From Palsa-892 sp963751615 (GTDB lineage: Bacteria > Pseudomonadota > Alphaproteobacteria > Rhizobiales > Xanthobacteraceae), in contig CAVVVG010000005.1 of NCBI GenBank assembly GCA_963751615.1, positions 744,001 through 808,000 on the forward strand: 64,000 nt of DNA. Reading direction: 5' to 3'. The notes under the pieces were generated by a model, which was not told the origin of the DNA, ran no database searches, and saw only the letters and a list, made by a program, of their open reading frames with translations. This document shows positions 7,554 through 16,413 of the stretch, piece by piece. Numbering within the stretch: position 1 is the stretch's first letter; each line of letters starts with the position of its first letter. A program made the translations under genes and the position numbers.

Positions 7554-9770
7554 ATGCAAGGCCACCAAAAGCGCAACCTTTTAATGGGGGCGTCGATCCT
7601 GGCTCTATTAAGTACGGAAATTCTTTTCGCATCTGCACCCGCCATCTCTCAAAACGTCAATCAAGGTGACCCGTCAGCCCGCGCGCAGATTACGGTTGCG
7701 CAAACCTCAGCAGAAGCAAAACACAATACGACATCGGCAACCGAAAATACTGCAGATACTAACAAAACTTCGACGGATATTGGTTCTGCTCCGCTTTCGA
7801 CCACTCATTCGATCACCACTGACAAGACTCCGACGGATATTGGCTCTGCTCCGCTTCCGACCGCTCCTTCGATCACCAGTGACAAGACTCCGACGGATAT
7901 TGGCGCTGCTCCGCTTCCGACCGCTCCTTCGGTCACTGTGGCACCACCAACTCCGAACCCTGCGCTCACTCCTGCAACCGCCGAAACGCCCGGGCCGAGC
8001 GCGTCACCGGCTGCGAGCACTCCCGCACAACCCGCGCCTGTTGTCGCAACGCCAGAACCCGCAAAACCAGCCGCCGTCAATCTGTCTGCAGCCGATCAAG
8101 CGGTCGCCGACAAGCTTCGCGATCTCCTGACAACAAAAAGTGCTAAATATCTTGATCGCAAGAAAGAACGCGACGCGGTGGAAGCGTTTTACCGCGATCG
8201 CACTTATGCGCCACTGTGGATCGAGAATGGTCAAGCCAATTCGCGCGCCGCAGCTGCCTTCGCCTATCTGAAGGGCGTCGATACGGACGGCCTCGATCCC
8301 ACTGAATATGCAACCCCGGAACTGAAGGGCGATGCTGATGCCGTCGCCGATGCGGAATTGAAACTCACCAATGCGGTGCTCACCTATGTCCGTCACGCTT
8401 CAACGGGACGTGTCAGCTTTACGCGTATCAGCAACGATATCTATTACGATCTCGAATTCCCTGAGCCGACTGTTGTGCTCGCAAAGCTAGCGATCAACAG
8501 CGATCCCAACGCGTTACTTGACTCGTACGAGCCGCAGCACAAAGCCTATAAAGCGTTAAAGGCGAATTACGCCGAAGTGCGTGGGAAAACGGGCGACATG
8601 GGCCCGGCTCGCATTCCGAGCGGCGCGCAGCTCAAATTCGGCAAGGATACAGTGAAAGATCAGCGCGTGCCGCTGCTGCGCGAGCGTCTCCGCATCGCGG
8701 AAAATCCTAACGACACAACCTATGACAAAACAGTCGCCGACGCTGTCAGGAAATATCAGACGGAAAAGAAACTTGCCGCGACCGGCGTCCTAAACCAGGC
8801 AACGATCGACGCAATCAACGGCCCGAAGCGCGGCAAAAATGCTGAAGTTATTCTGGCCAATCTCGAACGCTGGCGCTGGATCCCACACGATCTGCGCGGC
8901 GATCGCTATGTGATGGTCAACATTCCGGATTACACGCTTAAGATTGTTAGCGGCGGAAAGGAATACTGGAAGACCCGCATCGTCGTAGGTAAACCCGGGA
9001 TGTCAACGCCGATGATCAGCCCGGACATGAAGTTCATCACGGTGAACCCGACTTGGAACGTGCCGCCATCGATCATCGCGAACGAATATCTGCCGGCCCT
9101 TCGCCAGGACCCGAGTGCCCTATCACAAATCGGCCTAAGGATAGAGCAGAACCCTGATGGCACCGTCCGCATCTATCAGCCGCCGGGAGAAGCCAACGCG
9201 CTCGGCCGTATCCGCTTCAACTTTCCGAACAAGTTCCTCGTCTATCAGCACGACACGCCGGACAAGCACCTGTTCGCGCAAGAAATGCGTGCGTTCAGCC
9301 ATGGCTGCATGCGCGTCCAAAATCCCATCACCTATGCCGAGAAGCTCCTTTCTCTCGAGCTTCCGAGCCAGGGATATTCGGAAGACAAGATCAAAAATAT
9401 GCTCGGCAGTTCGGAAATAAATATCGATTTCCCGAAGCCGCTTCCGGTTCACTTGACTTATCAGACGGCCTTCGTGGACGAGAGTGGCACGCTGCAATTC
9501 CGTGAAGATATCTACGGCCGGGATGCCCGCATCTTGCAGGCTCTCAAGACCGAAGAGCGTAAGGTTGCCGACGTCGCGGTCGAGCAACATTCTGTCGGTA
9601 GCGCTAGTGTCGGTCGCGATGCCTTGAGATACCAGGTCGATGACGGAGGTTTCGAGAACCCGTTCGTGAGGTTTTTCCAGTTCCAGCCGCTCCCGCCGCA
9701 ACGGGAAGATCCGCGTAACAGGGGCAGGAGAAACACCCGCGAGACCGGTTTCTTCGGTCTTTTCCGCTAA
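7554..9770 (+). CDS. L,D-transpeptidase (YkuD domain) with Ser/Thr/Pro repeat linker
   Basis: 738 residues, exported. ATG 7554 has GGAGG five bases upstream and begins a signal peptide (MQGHQKRNLLMGASILALLS, then ASAPAIS). Next comes a low-complexity Thr/Pro/Ala region with three 20-residue repeats of the form TDIGxAPLPTAPS, then a YcbB-like scaffold, a peptidoglycan-binding segment (VADAVRKYQTEKKLAATGVL) and the YkuD catalytic domain with SHGCMRV (His583, Cys585). It forms 3-3 peptide cross-links, or attaches proteins to peptidoglycan, in the periplasm. It starts 91 bases after the regulator gene and ends at a strong terminator. The large size places it with the YcbB/LdtD group. Confidence 0.93.
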   Translation: MQGHQKRNLLMGASILALLSTEILFASAPAISQNVNQGDPSARAQITVAQTSAEAKHNTTSATENTADTNKTSTDIGSAPLSTTHSITTDKTPTDIGSAPLPTAPSITSDKTPTDIGAAPLPTAPSVTVAPPTPNPALTPATAETPGPSASPAASTPAQPAPVVATPEPAKPAAVNLSAADQAVADKLRDLLTTKSAKYLDRKKERDAVEAFYRDRTYAPLWIENGQANSRAAAAFAYLKGVDTDGLDPTEYATPELKGDADAVADAELKLTNAVLTYVRHASTGRVSFTRISNDIYYDLEFPEPTVVLAKLAINSDPNALLDSYEPQHKAYKALKANYAEVRGKTGDMGPARIPSGAQLKFGKDTVKDQRVPLLRERLRIAENPNDTTYDKTVADAVRKYQTEKKLAATGVLNQATIDAINGPKRGKNAEVILANLERWRWIPHDLRGDRYVMVNIPDYTLKIVSGGKEYWKTRIVVGKPGMSTPMISPDMKFITVNPTWNVPPSIIANEYLPALRQDPSALSQIGLRIEQNPDGTVRIYQPPGEANALGRIRFNFPNKFLVYQHDTPDKHLFAQEMRAFSHGCMRVQNPITYAEKLLSLELPSQGYSEDKIKNMLGSSEINIDFPKPLPVHLTYQTAFVDESGTLQFREDIYGRDARILQALKTEERKVADVAVEQHSVGSASVGRDALRYQVDDGGFENPFVRFFQFQPLPPQREDPRNRGRRNTRETGFFGLFR
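7767..7943 (+). repeat. 60-base in-frame tandem repeat inside the L,D-transpeptidase gene
   Basis: Units start at 7767, 7827 and 7887 (the third diverges near its end). Each full unit encodes 20 residues with the core TDIGSAPLPTAPSIT and ends SDK or TDK. Units two and three differ by only a few bases over most of their length, which points to recent duplication. The repeat lies in the linker between the signal peptide and the catalytic region, where length variation between strains would be tolerated. Confidence 0.9.
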
Positions 9771-9789
9771 TTTTTGCCGGATTTTATCC

Positions 9790-9826
9790 TTCCGCCCCGT
9801 TTTACCCACGGGGCGGAACCGTTTTT
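9790..9826 (+). terminator. Intrinsic terminator after the L,D-transpeptidase gene
   Basis: A perfect 11-base stem (9790-9800 with 9808-9818, GC-rich core) with a 7-base loop, followed by CCG and TTTTT at 9822-9826. It lies 20 bases after the stop codon and separates the transpeptidase from the DUF882 gene, which therefore needs its own promoter in 9827-9960. Confidence 0.9.
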
Positions 9827-9960
9827 GCGACCCTATTTTGCCCCATTCGCTCGGTACGCATTTCATCAATACCGGTGAGGGGCGGTAATTTCCAATTAAC
9901 CCTTTCCGACAATGGTCTTAGTCATTTAGCCATTCGCGTTCCGGGGATGCCGCACGTGCG

Positions 9961-11493
9961 ATGGCTCGATCAGGGGCGGAAAAATCGCACGTGCCGAAAG
10001 ACACCGCGCGTACAGTCAGATTTAGCTTCGAAGCGAGCGTCTCGAAGCGCCTGGGCTTTGCGGCTATCATTTTCTTTTTTGGTTCCCAGAGTTTGCAGAG
10101 CGTGATCGCCAACGGCGATACGCGCACGATCTCATTTCATCATTTGCACACCGGCGAAGACCTCACCGTCATGTACAAGCGCGACGGCCGTTACGACGAA
10201 GCCGCTCTCGAAAAAATCAATCACGAATTGCGCGACTGGCGACGTGATGAGCCGATCAAAGTGGACCCGCATTTGATCGACCTTCTCTGGGATGTGAATC
10301 GCGAAGTTAATGGCAAGGAACCAATCCAGATCGTCTGTGGCTATCGCTCGCCGGGAACAAACGCGATGCTACGTGCGAGAAGCCGCGGTGTCGCTCAGTT
10401 CAGCCAGCACATGCTCGGAAAGGCGATAGACTTTTTCATTCCTGGAACGGAGCTCTCTAAACTTCGCGAAATCGGTCTCCGTATGCAGCGCGGCGGCGTT
10501 GGCTTCTACCCGACTTCCGGCTCGCCCTTCGTTCATCTCGATACTGGCAATGTGCGTCATTGGCCGAAAGTATCGCGTGATCTGCTTTCCAGGATCTTCC
10601 CGGACGGGAAAACCATCCATATCCCGGCTGACGGTCGGCCTATGCCCGGCTACGAACTCGCGTTGGCCGAAATCAAAGCGCGCGGTGGCGAAGCCAATTC
10701 GTTCGCCGTCGCCTCGCGTGGCGACGCGGACGAAGAAAATGCCAGCACATATACCGATGGCGGCCGCGTGAAAAAATTCTTCGCCAATTTGTTCAGCAAC
10801 AAGAAAAATGATTCAGAAAACGAAGGCAGCAATATTACGACCGTGCATTCTGTTCCGGTTGTTGCAGCGTCGGCAAAATTGGCCGACGTCACGTCTGTAG
10901 TGAAGCCGGCTGAGCTCGCTTCGGTCAGCAAGACGACGCCACAACGTACCGCCCAGCTGCAGTGGGTCACTGGACCCACTGGAGTGACCACTCCGGCGGC
11001 CAATGCGAATCCAGCAGCCCCGATGCCGCGCGCGCGACCTATCAACACGGATATTGCTTCGCTGCCGGCGAACACCCAGCAAGTGGCTGCGATGCCCAAT
11101 ATTGGCTTACCGGCAGCGATTACAGGCGGTAATACTCTTGAAAATAGCGCCCTCGCCTATGCTGCAAACGATAGCGCAATCGCCCGTGCCAATACTGCGC
11201 CCACATCGCAATTAACGCCTCAACCGACGCGACGCGGTCGAGTGACGGGTCCCATTTCCGCTCCTGCCCTCAATGTGGCGAGTGACCCCGCTAGAAAACT
11301 TTATGCTGACGCAGCCTGCGCGCCTGCGACCCTGCTGAATGTCCAGACGATCCTATTTTCGGCCGAATTGCATCAGCCGGATCACGCAAGCGCCATGCTT
11401 ACCGAACCCAGTCAATTCGCTTTGAAAGCACAGTTCGCGGTGAACCCAGCGGAGCAACTCGCGATGTCGCGCTTTGCTTCTCGCGCCAACTAA
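9961..11493 (+). CDS. DUF882 / M15-like peptidase with long low-complexity tail
   Basis: 510 residues. An N-terminal hydrophobic stretch (about residues 30-48) acts as signal or anchor. The DUF882 domain, related to YcbK and M15 D,D-carboxypeptidases, covers about residues 52-215; it has the zinc-site pattern SQHMLGKAID (His150, Asp157) and a later FVHLDTG histidine. The second half (about 240-510) is Ala/Pro/Thr-rich with no domain I recognise. The fold fits a periplasmic peptidoglycan peptidase or binding protein, matching the transpeptidase upstream. The ATG at 9961 begins a basic N-terminus rather than a short classical signal, so the exact start is less sure. Confidence 0.9.
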   Translation: MARSGAEKSHVPKDTARTVRFSFEASVSKRLGFAAIIFFFGSQSLQSVIANGDTRTISFHHLHTGEDLTVMYKRDGRYDEAALEKINHELRDWRRDEPIKVDPHLIDLLWDVNREVNGKEPIQIVCGYRSPGTNAMLRARSRGVAQFSQHMLGKAIDFFIPGTELSKLREIGLRMQRGGVGFYPTSGSPFVHLDTGNVRHWPKVSRDLLSRIFPDGKTIHIPADGRPMPGYELALAEIKARGGEANSFAVASRGDADEENASTYTDGGRVKKFFANLFSNKKNDSENEGSNITTVHSVPVVAASAKLADVTSVVKPAELASVSKTTPQRTAQLQWVTGPTGVTTPAANANPAAPMPRARPINTDIASLPANTQQVAAMPNIGLPAAITGGNTLENSALAYAANDSAIARANTAPTSQLTPQPTRRGRVTGPISAPALNVASDPARKLYADAACAPATLLNVQTILFSAELHQPDHASAMLTEPSQFALKAQFAVNPAEQLAMSRFASRAN

Positions 11494-11500
11494 CGGCCAA

Positions 11501-11746
11501 TCAGCCCATTCCTAATGCATTGCGGTAAAGGTCGACGAGCGCCTCATGCTCCTGTCGCTCGGCCTTGTCTTGCCGGTACATTCGTATGACGGCGCGCAGT
11601 ACCTTCACATCAAAGCCCTCGGCCCTAGCTTCGGCATAAACTTCGCCAATGTCGTCAGAGATCGCCTTTTTTTCCTCCTCAAGTTTTCCGATGCGCTCGA
11701 CGAGCGATCGCAGTTTTGTTTTCGCGAAATTAGGCTGAGCCGCCAT
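11501..11746 (-). CDS. gapR: GapR-family nucleoid-associated protein (DUF2312)
   Basis: 81 residues, largely coiled-coil in its first half (LRSLVERIGKLEEEKKAISD), followed by EVYAEARAEGFDVKVLRAVI, the highly conserved DUF2312 core. In Caulobacter, GapR binds overtwisted, AT-rich DNA ahead of replication and transcription forks and helps topoisomerases. The length (80-90 residues) and motif order match. It is convergent with the DUF882 gene (7 bases between stops) and 36 bases downstream of the DUF1244 gene on the same strand. Confidence 0.95.
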   Translation of the reverse strand: MAAQPNFAKTKLRSLVERIGKLEEEKKAISDDIGEVYAEARAEGFDVKVLRAVIRMYRQDKAERQEHEALVDLYRNALGMG

Positions 11747-11782
11747 CGCGGTTTCCTTTTGTTGCTAAATGACCGAGGGGAT

Positions 11783-12088
11783 TCAGTGCTTAACGCCAGA
11801 CTTCGCGAAGGCCGCCTTCTGCTCCTCACTCGCCTCATGCTGATAGAGCCTTTTCCATTCATCGAACGGCATGCCATAGACAATCTCGCGGCTTTCATCT
11901 TTTGTCATTGATAGGTTCTTCTCGTCCGCCGCGTCCTTCATCCAGTTGGAAAGACAGTTGCGGCAGAAACCGGCGAGATTCATTAAATCGATATTTTGCA
12001 CATCGGTGCGCATGCGCAGATGTTTGACCAGACGGCGATAAACTGCGGCTTCAAGCTCTATGCGAGTACGGTCGTCTAGTTTTTTCAT
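11783..12088 (-). CDS. DUF1244 domain protein
   Basis: 101 residues, soluble and highly charged. It matches the DUF1244 family, found mainly in alpha- and gammaproteobacteria, including the CRNCLSNW segment (about residues 43-50) and the GMPFDEWKRLYQ segment near residues 72-83. Function is unknown; the paired cysteines hint at metal binding or redox. It is followed by gapR on the same strand and is divergent from the glycerate kinase gene, with about 70 bases between the two starts. This neighbourhood is common in Rhizobiales as I know it. Confidence 0.9.
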   Translation of the reverse strand: MKKLDDRTRIELEAAVYRRLVKHLRMRTDVQNIDLMNLAGFCRNCLSNWMKDAADEKNLSMTKDESREIVYGMPFDEWKRLYQHEASEEQKAAFAKSGVKH

Positions 12089-12159
12089 ATCGAAATACCT
12101 TCCAGCTTGGCACGATCATTCTACGACATCTGGCCTGTGCGAATCGAGTAAAAGCGGTC

Positions 12160-13449
12160 ATGGACCGGCAAACGACGAAAACCTTGCTGAGAGAGATATA
12201 TGAGGCGGCGGTAGCTGCCGCACATCCAGCGACTTGTCTCGTGCCGGTGTTACCCAAGCCACCGGCAAGCGGTCAGATTATCGTCCTTGCTGCCGGAAAG
12301 GCGGCCGGTTCCATGGCCGAGGCTGTGGAAGCGCATTATTTTGGCATCGGTTTTTGTCCCGAAAAACTCGCCGGTATCGCGGTCACCCGTCACGGCTATG
12401 GGCGTCCTACGCAACGAATCGAGATGATCGAAGCCGGGCATCCCGTGCCGGATGAGGCCGGCCTCAAGGCGACCGAACGCGTTCTGACCCTCGCGGATAG
12501 ATCGAATGCCGACGATCTCGTATTGGTTTTGCTCTCAGGTGGCGCTTCCGCCAACTGGATCGCCCCCGCGCACGGTGTTTCGCTAGACGACAAGCGAGCG
12601 CTAACTCGTAGCCTGCTCGCCTCGGGCGCGACCATCGGCGAGATAAATACGGTGCGAAAGCATCTCTCGCGCATCAAGGGCGGAAGGCTTGCCGTGCATG
12701 CCGCCAACGCGGAAATGATGACGCTTGCGATTTCGGATGTGCCTCGGGACGATCCATCAGTGATTGGTTCGGGTCCCACCGTTCCCGATCCAAGCACGCT
12801 CCTCGAAGCGCGAGCAATTCTCCGGCGCCGGAGGATCAATACTTCACATGCGATTTTGCACGCACTTTGCGATCCGATAAACGAAACACCGAAACCCGGC
12901 GACCATATTTTCAATCGCAGCAGATACAAGATCATCGCGCGACCCGCTGATGCACTCGTGGCTGCCGCGAACGTCGCTCAAAGAGCGGGAATTATCCCGG
13001 TCATTCTTGGCGACCAAATCGAAGGCGAAGCGCGTGAGGTGGCGACGGCTCATGCCGAGGAGGCGATTAAACTCACCGGTAAGGGAAAACGCAGCGCCCT
13101 GCTTTCCGGTGGCGAGCTAACTGTAACATTACGCGGAAAAGGCCGGGGTGGGCCGAACCAGGAATATATCCTCGCGCTTGCGATAGCACTGCAAGGAGCA
13201 AAAGGCATTGCCGCGATCGCAGGCGATACAGACGGCACCGATGGTGGCTCAGGCAAAGCCAACGATCCAGCGGGCGCTTTCGTGGATGAGACAACCCTCG
13301 CCCGCGCCCATGAACTTAGACTAGATCCTGCCCGCTTTCTTGCCGATAATAATTCTACCGGATTTTTCGAACGCCTTGGTGATCTGCTTTCCCCAGGCCC
13401 CACATGTACCAACGTGAACGATCTCCGTGCGATCATCGTTGACACTTGA
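12160..13449 (+). CDS. ttuD: Glycerate 2-kinase (MOFRL family; often annotated hydroxypyruvate reductase)
   Basis: 429 residues of the GckA/TtuD family, which phosphorylates D-glycerate to 2-phosphoglycerate. Older annotations call it hydroxypyruvate reductase. The N-terminal DUF4147 domain contains VLLSGGASANW and GPTVPDPST; the C-terminal MOFRL domain has LLSGGELTV, GGPNQEYILALA and DTDGTDG. Its product feeds lower glycolysis, and pyruvate kinase lies two genes downstream, so the context agrees. ATG at 12160 is the first in frame; a clear Shine-Dalgarno is not seen. No frameshift or missing motif. Confidence 0.92.
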   Translation: MDRQTTKTLLREIYEAAVAAAHPATCLVPVLPKPPASGQIIVLAAGKAAGSMAEAVEAHYFGIGFCPEKLAGIAVTRHGYGRPTQRIEMIEAGHPVPDEAGLKATERVLTLADRSNADDLVLVLLSGGASANWIAPAHGVSLDDKRALTRSLLASGATIGEINTVRKHLSRIKGGRLAVHAANAEMMTLAISDVPRDDPSVIGSGPTVPDPSTLLEARAILRRRRINTSHAILHALCDPINETPKPGDHIFNRSRYKIIARPADALVAAANVAQRAGIIPVILGDQIEGEAREVATAHAEEAIKLTGKGKRSALLSGGELTVTLRGKGRGGPNQEYILALAIALQGAKGIAAIAGDTDGTDGGSGKANDPAGAFVDETTLARAHELRLDPARFLADNNSTGFFERLGDLLSPGPTCTNVNDLRAIIVDT

Positions 13450-13521
13450 GGAGCGACAGAAGACAAGAGCGGCGAACTGCTTCGCGCTTCTAGATTTTGG
13501 AATTGAGAGTCAAAATAAACC

Positions 13522-13986
13522 ATGTCGAGACCGGCACAATTTTTTCGCTTCGTTTTGTTATTTATCGTCATCGCGACGCCAGCGTTGGCACATGCCGATT
13601 TTCGTGTTTGCAACCGGACCCAAAGTCGTGTCGGGGTCGCGGTTGGCTATAAGGATGGAGAAAGCTGGTCCACCGAAGGCTGGTGGAATATTGCGCCTAG
13701 CAGCTGCGAGACGCTAATGCGGGGACCATTGGTTGCCCGTTTTTATTACCTTTACGCGCTCGACTACGATCAAGGCGGCGAATGGGCAGGCAAGGCTTTC
13801 ATGTGTTCGCGCGACAAGGAATTCACCATCAAGGGGATCACCGATTGCCTTGCGCGCGGATATGATCGCACCGGTTTTTTCGAAGTCGATACTAGCGAAC
13901 AGAAAAACTGGACGGTACAGCTTACCGAACAGGGTCAGACATCTCCCGGCACGGGTGAACCGATCCAGCCGCACGGTAGCAAATGA
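13522..13986 (+). CDS. DUF1036 secreted protein
   Basis: 154 residues with a signal peptide (about residues 1-26, ending PALAHA). The rest matches DUF1036: FRVCNRTQSRVGVAVGY, SWSTEGWWNI, and cysteines near residues 31, 60, 95 and 111 that could form two disulfides in the periplasm. Function is unknown. It overlaps pyruvate kinase by four bases (ATGA), so the two are translationally coupled, an arrangement I recognise from other Rhizobiales although the functional link is unexplained. Confidence 0.9.
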   Translation: MSRPAQFFRFVLLFIVIATPALAHADFRVCNRTQSRVGVAVGYKDGESWSTEGWWNIAPSSCETLMRGPLVARFYYLYALDYDQGGEWAGKAFMCSRDKEFTIKGITDCLARGYDRTGFFEVDTSEQKNWTVQLTEQGQTSPGTGEPIQPHGSK

Positions 13987-15422
13987 GGCGTCTCCGCCGG
14001 ACGAAGATCGTAGCGACACTCGGTCCCTCGTCATCCGACGCGGCAATCATCGAGCAACTATTTGTTGCGGGCGCGGACGTATTCCGCATCAACATGAGCC
14101 ACACCACACCGGAAAAAATGGCATCCTATGTCGATACGATTCGTTCAATCGAAGCTCGCAATAACCGTCCCATCGGAATTCTCGCCGACCTTCAAGGCCC
14201 GAAACTGCGGCTTGGTACTTTCGCCGAAGGTGGCGCCGATCTTGCCGAGGGCGCGATCTTCATTTTTGATGGCAATGCAAAACCGGGCGACGACAAGCGC
14301 GTGCAACTTCCCCATTTCGAAGTTCTGGCTGCGCTGAAGCCCGGACACCGCCTTCTCATTGATGACGGAAAGGTACGACTGAAAGTCACCGAGGCGACGG
14401 CAAAACGTGTGGTTGCTAAAGTCGAGGTCGCGGGACGCGTTTCCGATCGCAAGGGGGTAAGCCTACCCGACTCTCTTGTAACACTATCGGCGATCACCCC
14501 GAAGGATCATGCCGATCTTGAAGCTGCGCTCGAAAAAGGCGTCGACTGGATTGGGCTTTCTTTCATACAGCGGCCCGAAGATGTTGCCGAAGCAAAAAAA
14601 ATCACGCGTGGCCGCGCCGCAATCATGGCCAAGATCGAGAAACCGCAGGCAATTACAAAGCTTTCGGAAATCATCGAACTTTCTGACGCTCTGATGGTCG
14701 CGCGTGGCGATCTCGGCGTCGAAATGCCACTCGAGCGTGTGCCAGGCTTGCAGAAACAAATCACGCGCAGCGCGCGGCAGGCGGGAAAGCCCGTGGTTGT
14801 CGCAACGCAAATGCTCGAGTTGATGATTACTTCACCAGTGCCAACGCGCGCCGAGGTTTCCGATGTTGCAACCGCAATCTTCGACGGGGCCGATGCAATC
14901 ATGCTTTCCGCGGAGTTGGCAGCAGGCCAGCATCCCATCGAAGCCGTCGAAACAATGGATCGCATTGCCCGCGAAGTTGAACACGACACAACCTATCATC
15001 CCGTCATCGATGCTCAAAGGCCTGTTCCCGAAGCCACCGGAGCCGACGCAATTTCCGCAGCGGCCCGTCAGATCGCGGAGACACTGCATCTTCCTGCCGT
15101 GATTTGCCTGACAAGCTCGGGGGCCACGGCCTTGCGAGTTGCACGCGAGCGGCCCGAACCGCCGATCATCGCCCTATCCCCCAATCTCTCGACAGCGCGC
15201 AGGCTTGCCATTTTGTGGGGTACGCATTGTGTCGTGATGGTGGAGGATTTGCGCGAGCTCGATGACGCGATTGCGGGCGCTTGCAACATCGCCTTTCGCG
15301 AAGGTTTCGCGAAAGAAGGCCAGCGCGTCATTCTCGTTGCCGGCGTGCCGCTGGGCACGCCCGGCGCCACCAACATGGTACGAATTGCTTTCGTCGGCGG
15401 AAAAGAAATCGAAATCGATTAA
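13983..15422 (+). CDS. pyk: Pyruvate kinase
   Basis: 479 residues, full length for a bacterial pyruvate kinase. It converts phosphoenolpyruvate and ADP to pyruvate and ATP. Motifs: RRTKIVATLGPSS at the start, FRINMSHTTPE, the active-site loop MAKIEKP (catalytic lysine), MVARGDLGVE, and the ATQMLE...PTRAEVSDVA segment followed by DAIMLSAE. The C-terminal allosteric domain is present. It overlaps the DUF1036 gene by four bases upstream and its stop overlaps the convergent TPR gene by three to four bases. Confidence 0.98.
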   Translation: MRRLRRTKIVATLGPSSSDAAIIEQLFVAGADVFRINMSHTTPEKMASYVDTIRSIEARNNRPIGILADLQGPKLRLGTFAEGGADLAEGAIFIFDGNAKPGDDKRVQLPHFEVLAALKPGHRLLIDDGKVRLKVTEATAKRVVAKVEVAGRVSDRKGVSLPDSLVTLSAITPKDHADLEAALEKGVDWIGLSFIQRPEDVAEAKKITRGRAAIMAKIEKPQAITKLSEIIELSDALMVARGDLGVEMPLERVPGLQKQITRSARQAGKPVVVATQMLELMITSPVPTRAEVSDVATAIFDGADAIMLSAELAAGQHPIEAVETMDRIAREVEHDTTYHPVIDAQRPVPEATGADAISAAARQIAETLHLPAVICLTSSGATALRVARERPEPPIIALSPNLSTARRLAILWGTHCVVMVEDLRELDDAIAGACNIAFREGFAKEGQRVILVAGVPLGTPGATNMVRIAFVGGKEIEID

Positions 15423-16060
15423 ATATCGCGGCCCTCAACCTTGATGGTTAGCTTTTTTACCATCTCGGACAATGAATCCATATAAGGATAGATCGAAAGC
15501 GCACGGCGAAATGCTTCTAACGCCCGCTTATCCTCGCCGATGTCTTGTAAAATCGCGCCGAGCCCAGCATAGGCCCCGTAATGGCGGGGCTCCTTCGCAA
15601 GCACAATGCGCAGATCGGCAAGCGCGCTCCCATAATCCTTCGTCAGATAATAGAGCGTCGCGCGCTGCACCCGCGCCTCGACGAAATTTGGCATCATATC
15701 GACGGCCGCGTTTAGGAGCTCGAAGGCGAGCTTGTTGTCCTTGGCCTGCAGCATGAGACGAGCGCGCATCATCAGAAGATCGACCGTGTCGCTTCCGGAT
15801 CGCGCATTGAGCGCGTCGATTTTCGCTTCGACGAGTTTCGCAATCTGTGAGTTGGGCGCCTTAGCGAGTGCGTCGTATAGCGATTTCAGACGAGCGGCGC
15901 GGTCAATTCTAACAGGACGTTGCGATTTCCGTGAGGGTTTCGGCTCGGCGATACCTTCGCGGATGGCTGGGGCCGATTGGGCGAACGCAATATCAAACTT
16001 CGCCGTCAACAGCGCGGCAACAAGCAAAACGATCAACGAAAAGGACCACCATTTCCTCAT
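15419..16060 (-). CDS. Secreted tetratricopeptide-repeat protein
   Basis: 213 residues from the ATG at 16060, chosen because it begins a clean signal peptide (MRKWWSFSLIVLLVAALLTA, cleavage after AFA near residue 27); an upstream in-frame start would bury it. Residues about 90-205 contain TPR-like helices (FVEARVQRATLYYLTKDYGS, YGAYAGLGAILQDIGEDKRA). TPR arrays bind partner proteins; here probably in the periplasm. No catalytic motif. The stop overlaps the pyruvate kinase stop on the other strand. Confidence 0.85.
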   Translation of the reverse strand: MRKWWSFSLIVLLVAALLTAKFDIAFAQSAPAIREGIAEPKPSRKSQRPVRIDRAARLKSLYDALAKAPNSQIAKLVEAKIDALNARSGSDTVDLLMMRARLMLQAKDNKLAFELLNAAVDMMPNFVEARVQRATLYYLTKDYGSALADLRIVLAKEPRHYGAYAGLGAILQDIGEDKRALEAFRRALSIYPYMDSLSEMVKKLTIKVEGRDI

Positions 16061-16129
16061 ACCACAAGTGTAAGCTTGATAGAATGAAACGCAAAGGCTT
16101 GAGGACCACAAAACGGCGTAAGCGGGTAC

Positions 16130-16255
16130 TCAGCCCTGGCGCGCCTTGAAGCGGCGCTGCGTCTTGTTGATTACATAGACGCGGCCTTTTCTCCGCACCA
16201 AGCGGTTGTCGCGATGGCGCTTGCGAAGCGAGCGGAGCGAATTGCGGATTTTCAT
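16130..16255 (-). CDS. rpmJ: 50S ribosomal protein L36, cysteine-free form
   Basis: 41 residues starting MKIRNSLRSLRKRHRDNR and ending FKARQG, the alphaproteobacterial L36. It has no cysteines, so it is the zinc-independent (C-minus) type rather than the CxxC zinc-ribbon form. The inner ATG at 16255 gives the family length; a longer open frame upstream runs into the tRNA gene and is not real. It sits 29 bases downstream of tRNA-Val, with which it may be co-transcribed. Confidence 0.95.
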   Translation of the reverse strand: MKIRNSLRSLRKRHRDNRLVRRKGRVYVINKTQRRFKARQG

Positions 16256-16284
16256 TTTCAGTCCCGTTTTCAATCGTGTCAAAA

Positions 16285-16359
16285 TGGTGGGCGCGACAGG
16301 GATCGAACCTGTGACCCCTACCATGTCAAGGTAGTGCTCTCCCGCTGAGCTACGCGCCC
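16285..16359 (-). tRNA. tRNA-Val (anticodon GAC)
   Basis: 75 bases including an encoded CCA end. The 7-base acceptor stem GGGCGCG pairs with CGCGCCC; the D-arm reads TAGCTCAGCGGGAGAGC; the anticodon stem CTACC/GGTAG frames the loop TTGACAT with GAC at the centre; the T-arm carries GGTTCGATCCC. All arms pair without mismatch. Confidence 0.98.
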
Positions 16360-16413
16360 TTGTAAGGAAGGCTGCTCCTATATCGGCTCAGATGCAGAGG
16401 CGCAAGCAAGCTT

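Noticed and set aside
7767..7943. Short direct repeats, considered as CRISPR
   Set aside because: Units are contiguous, in frame and without spacers; they encode a protein repeat.
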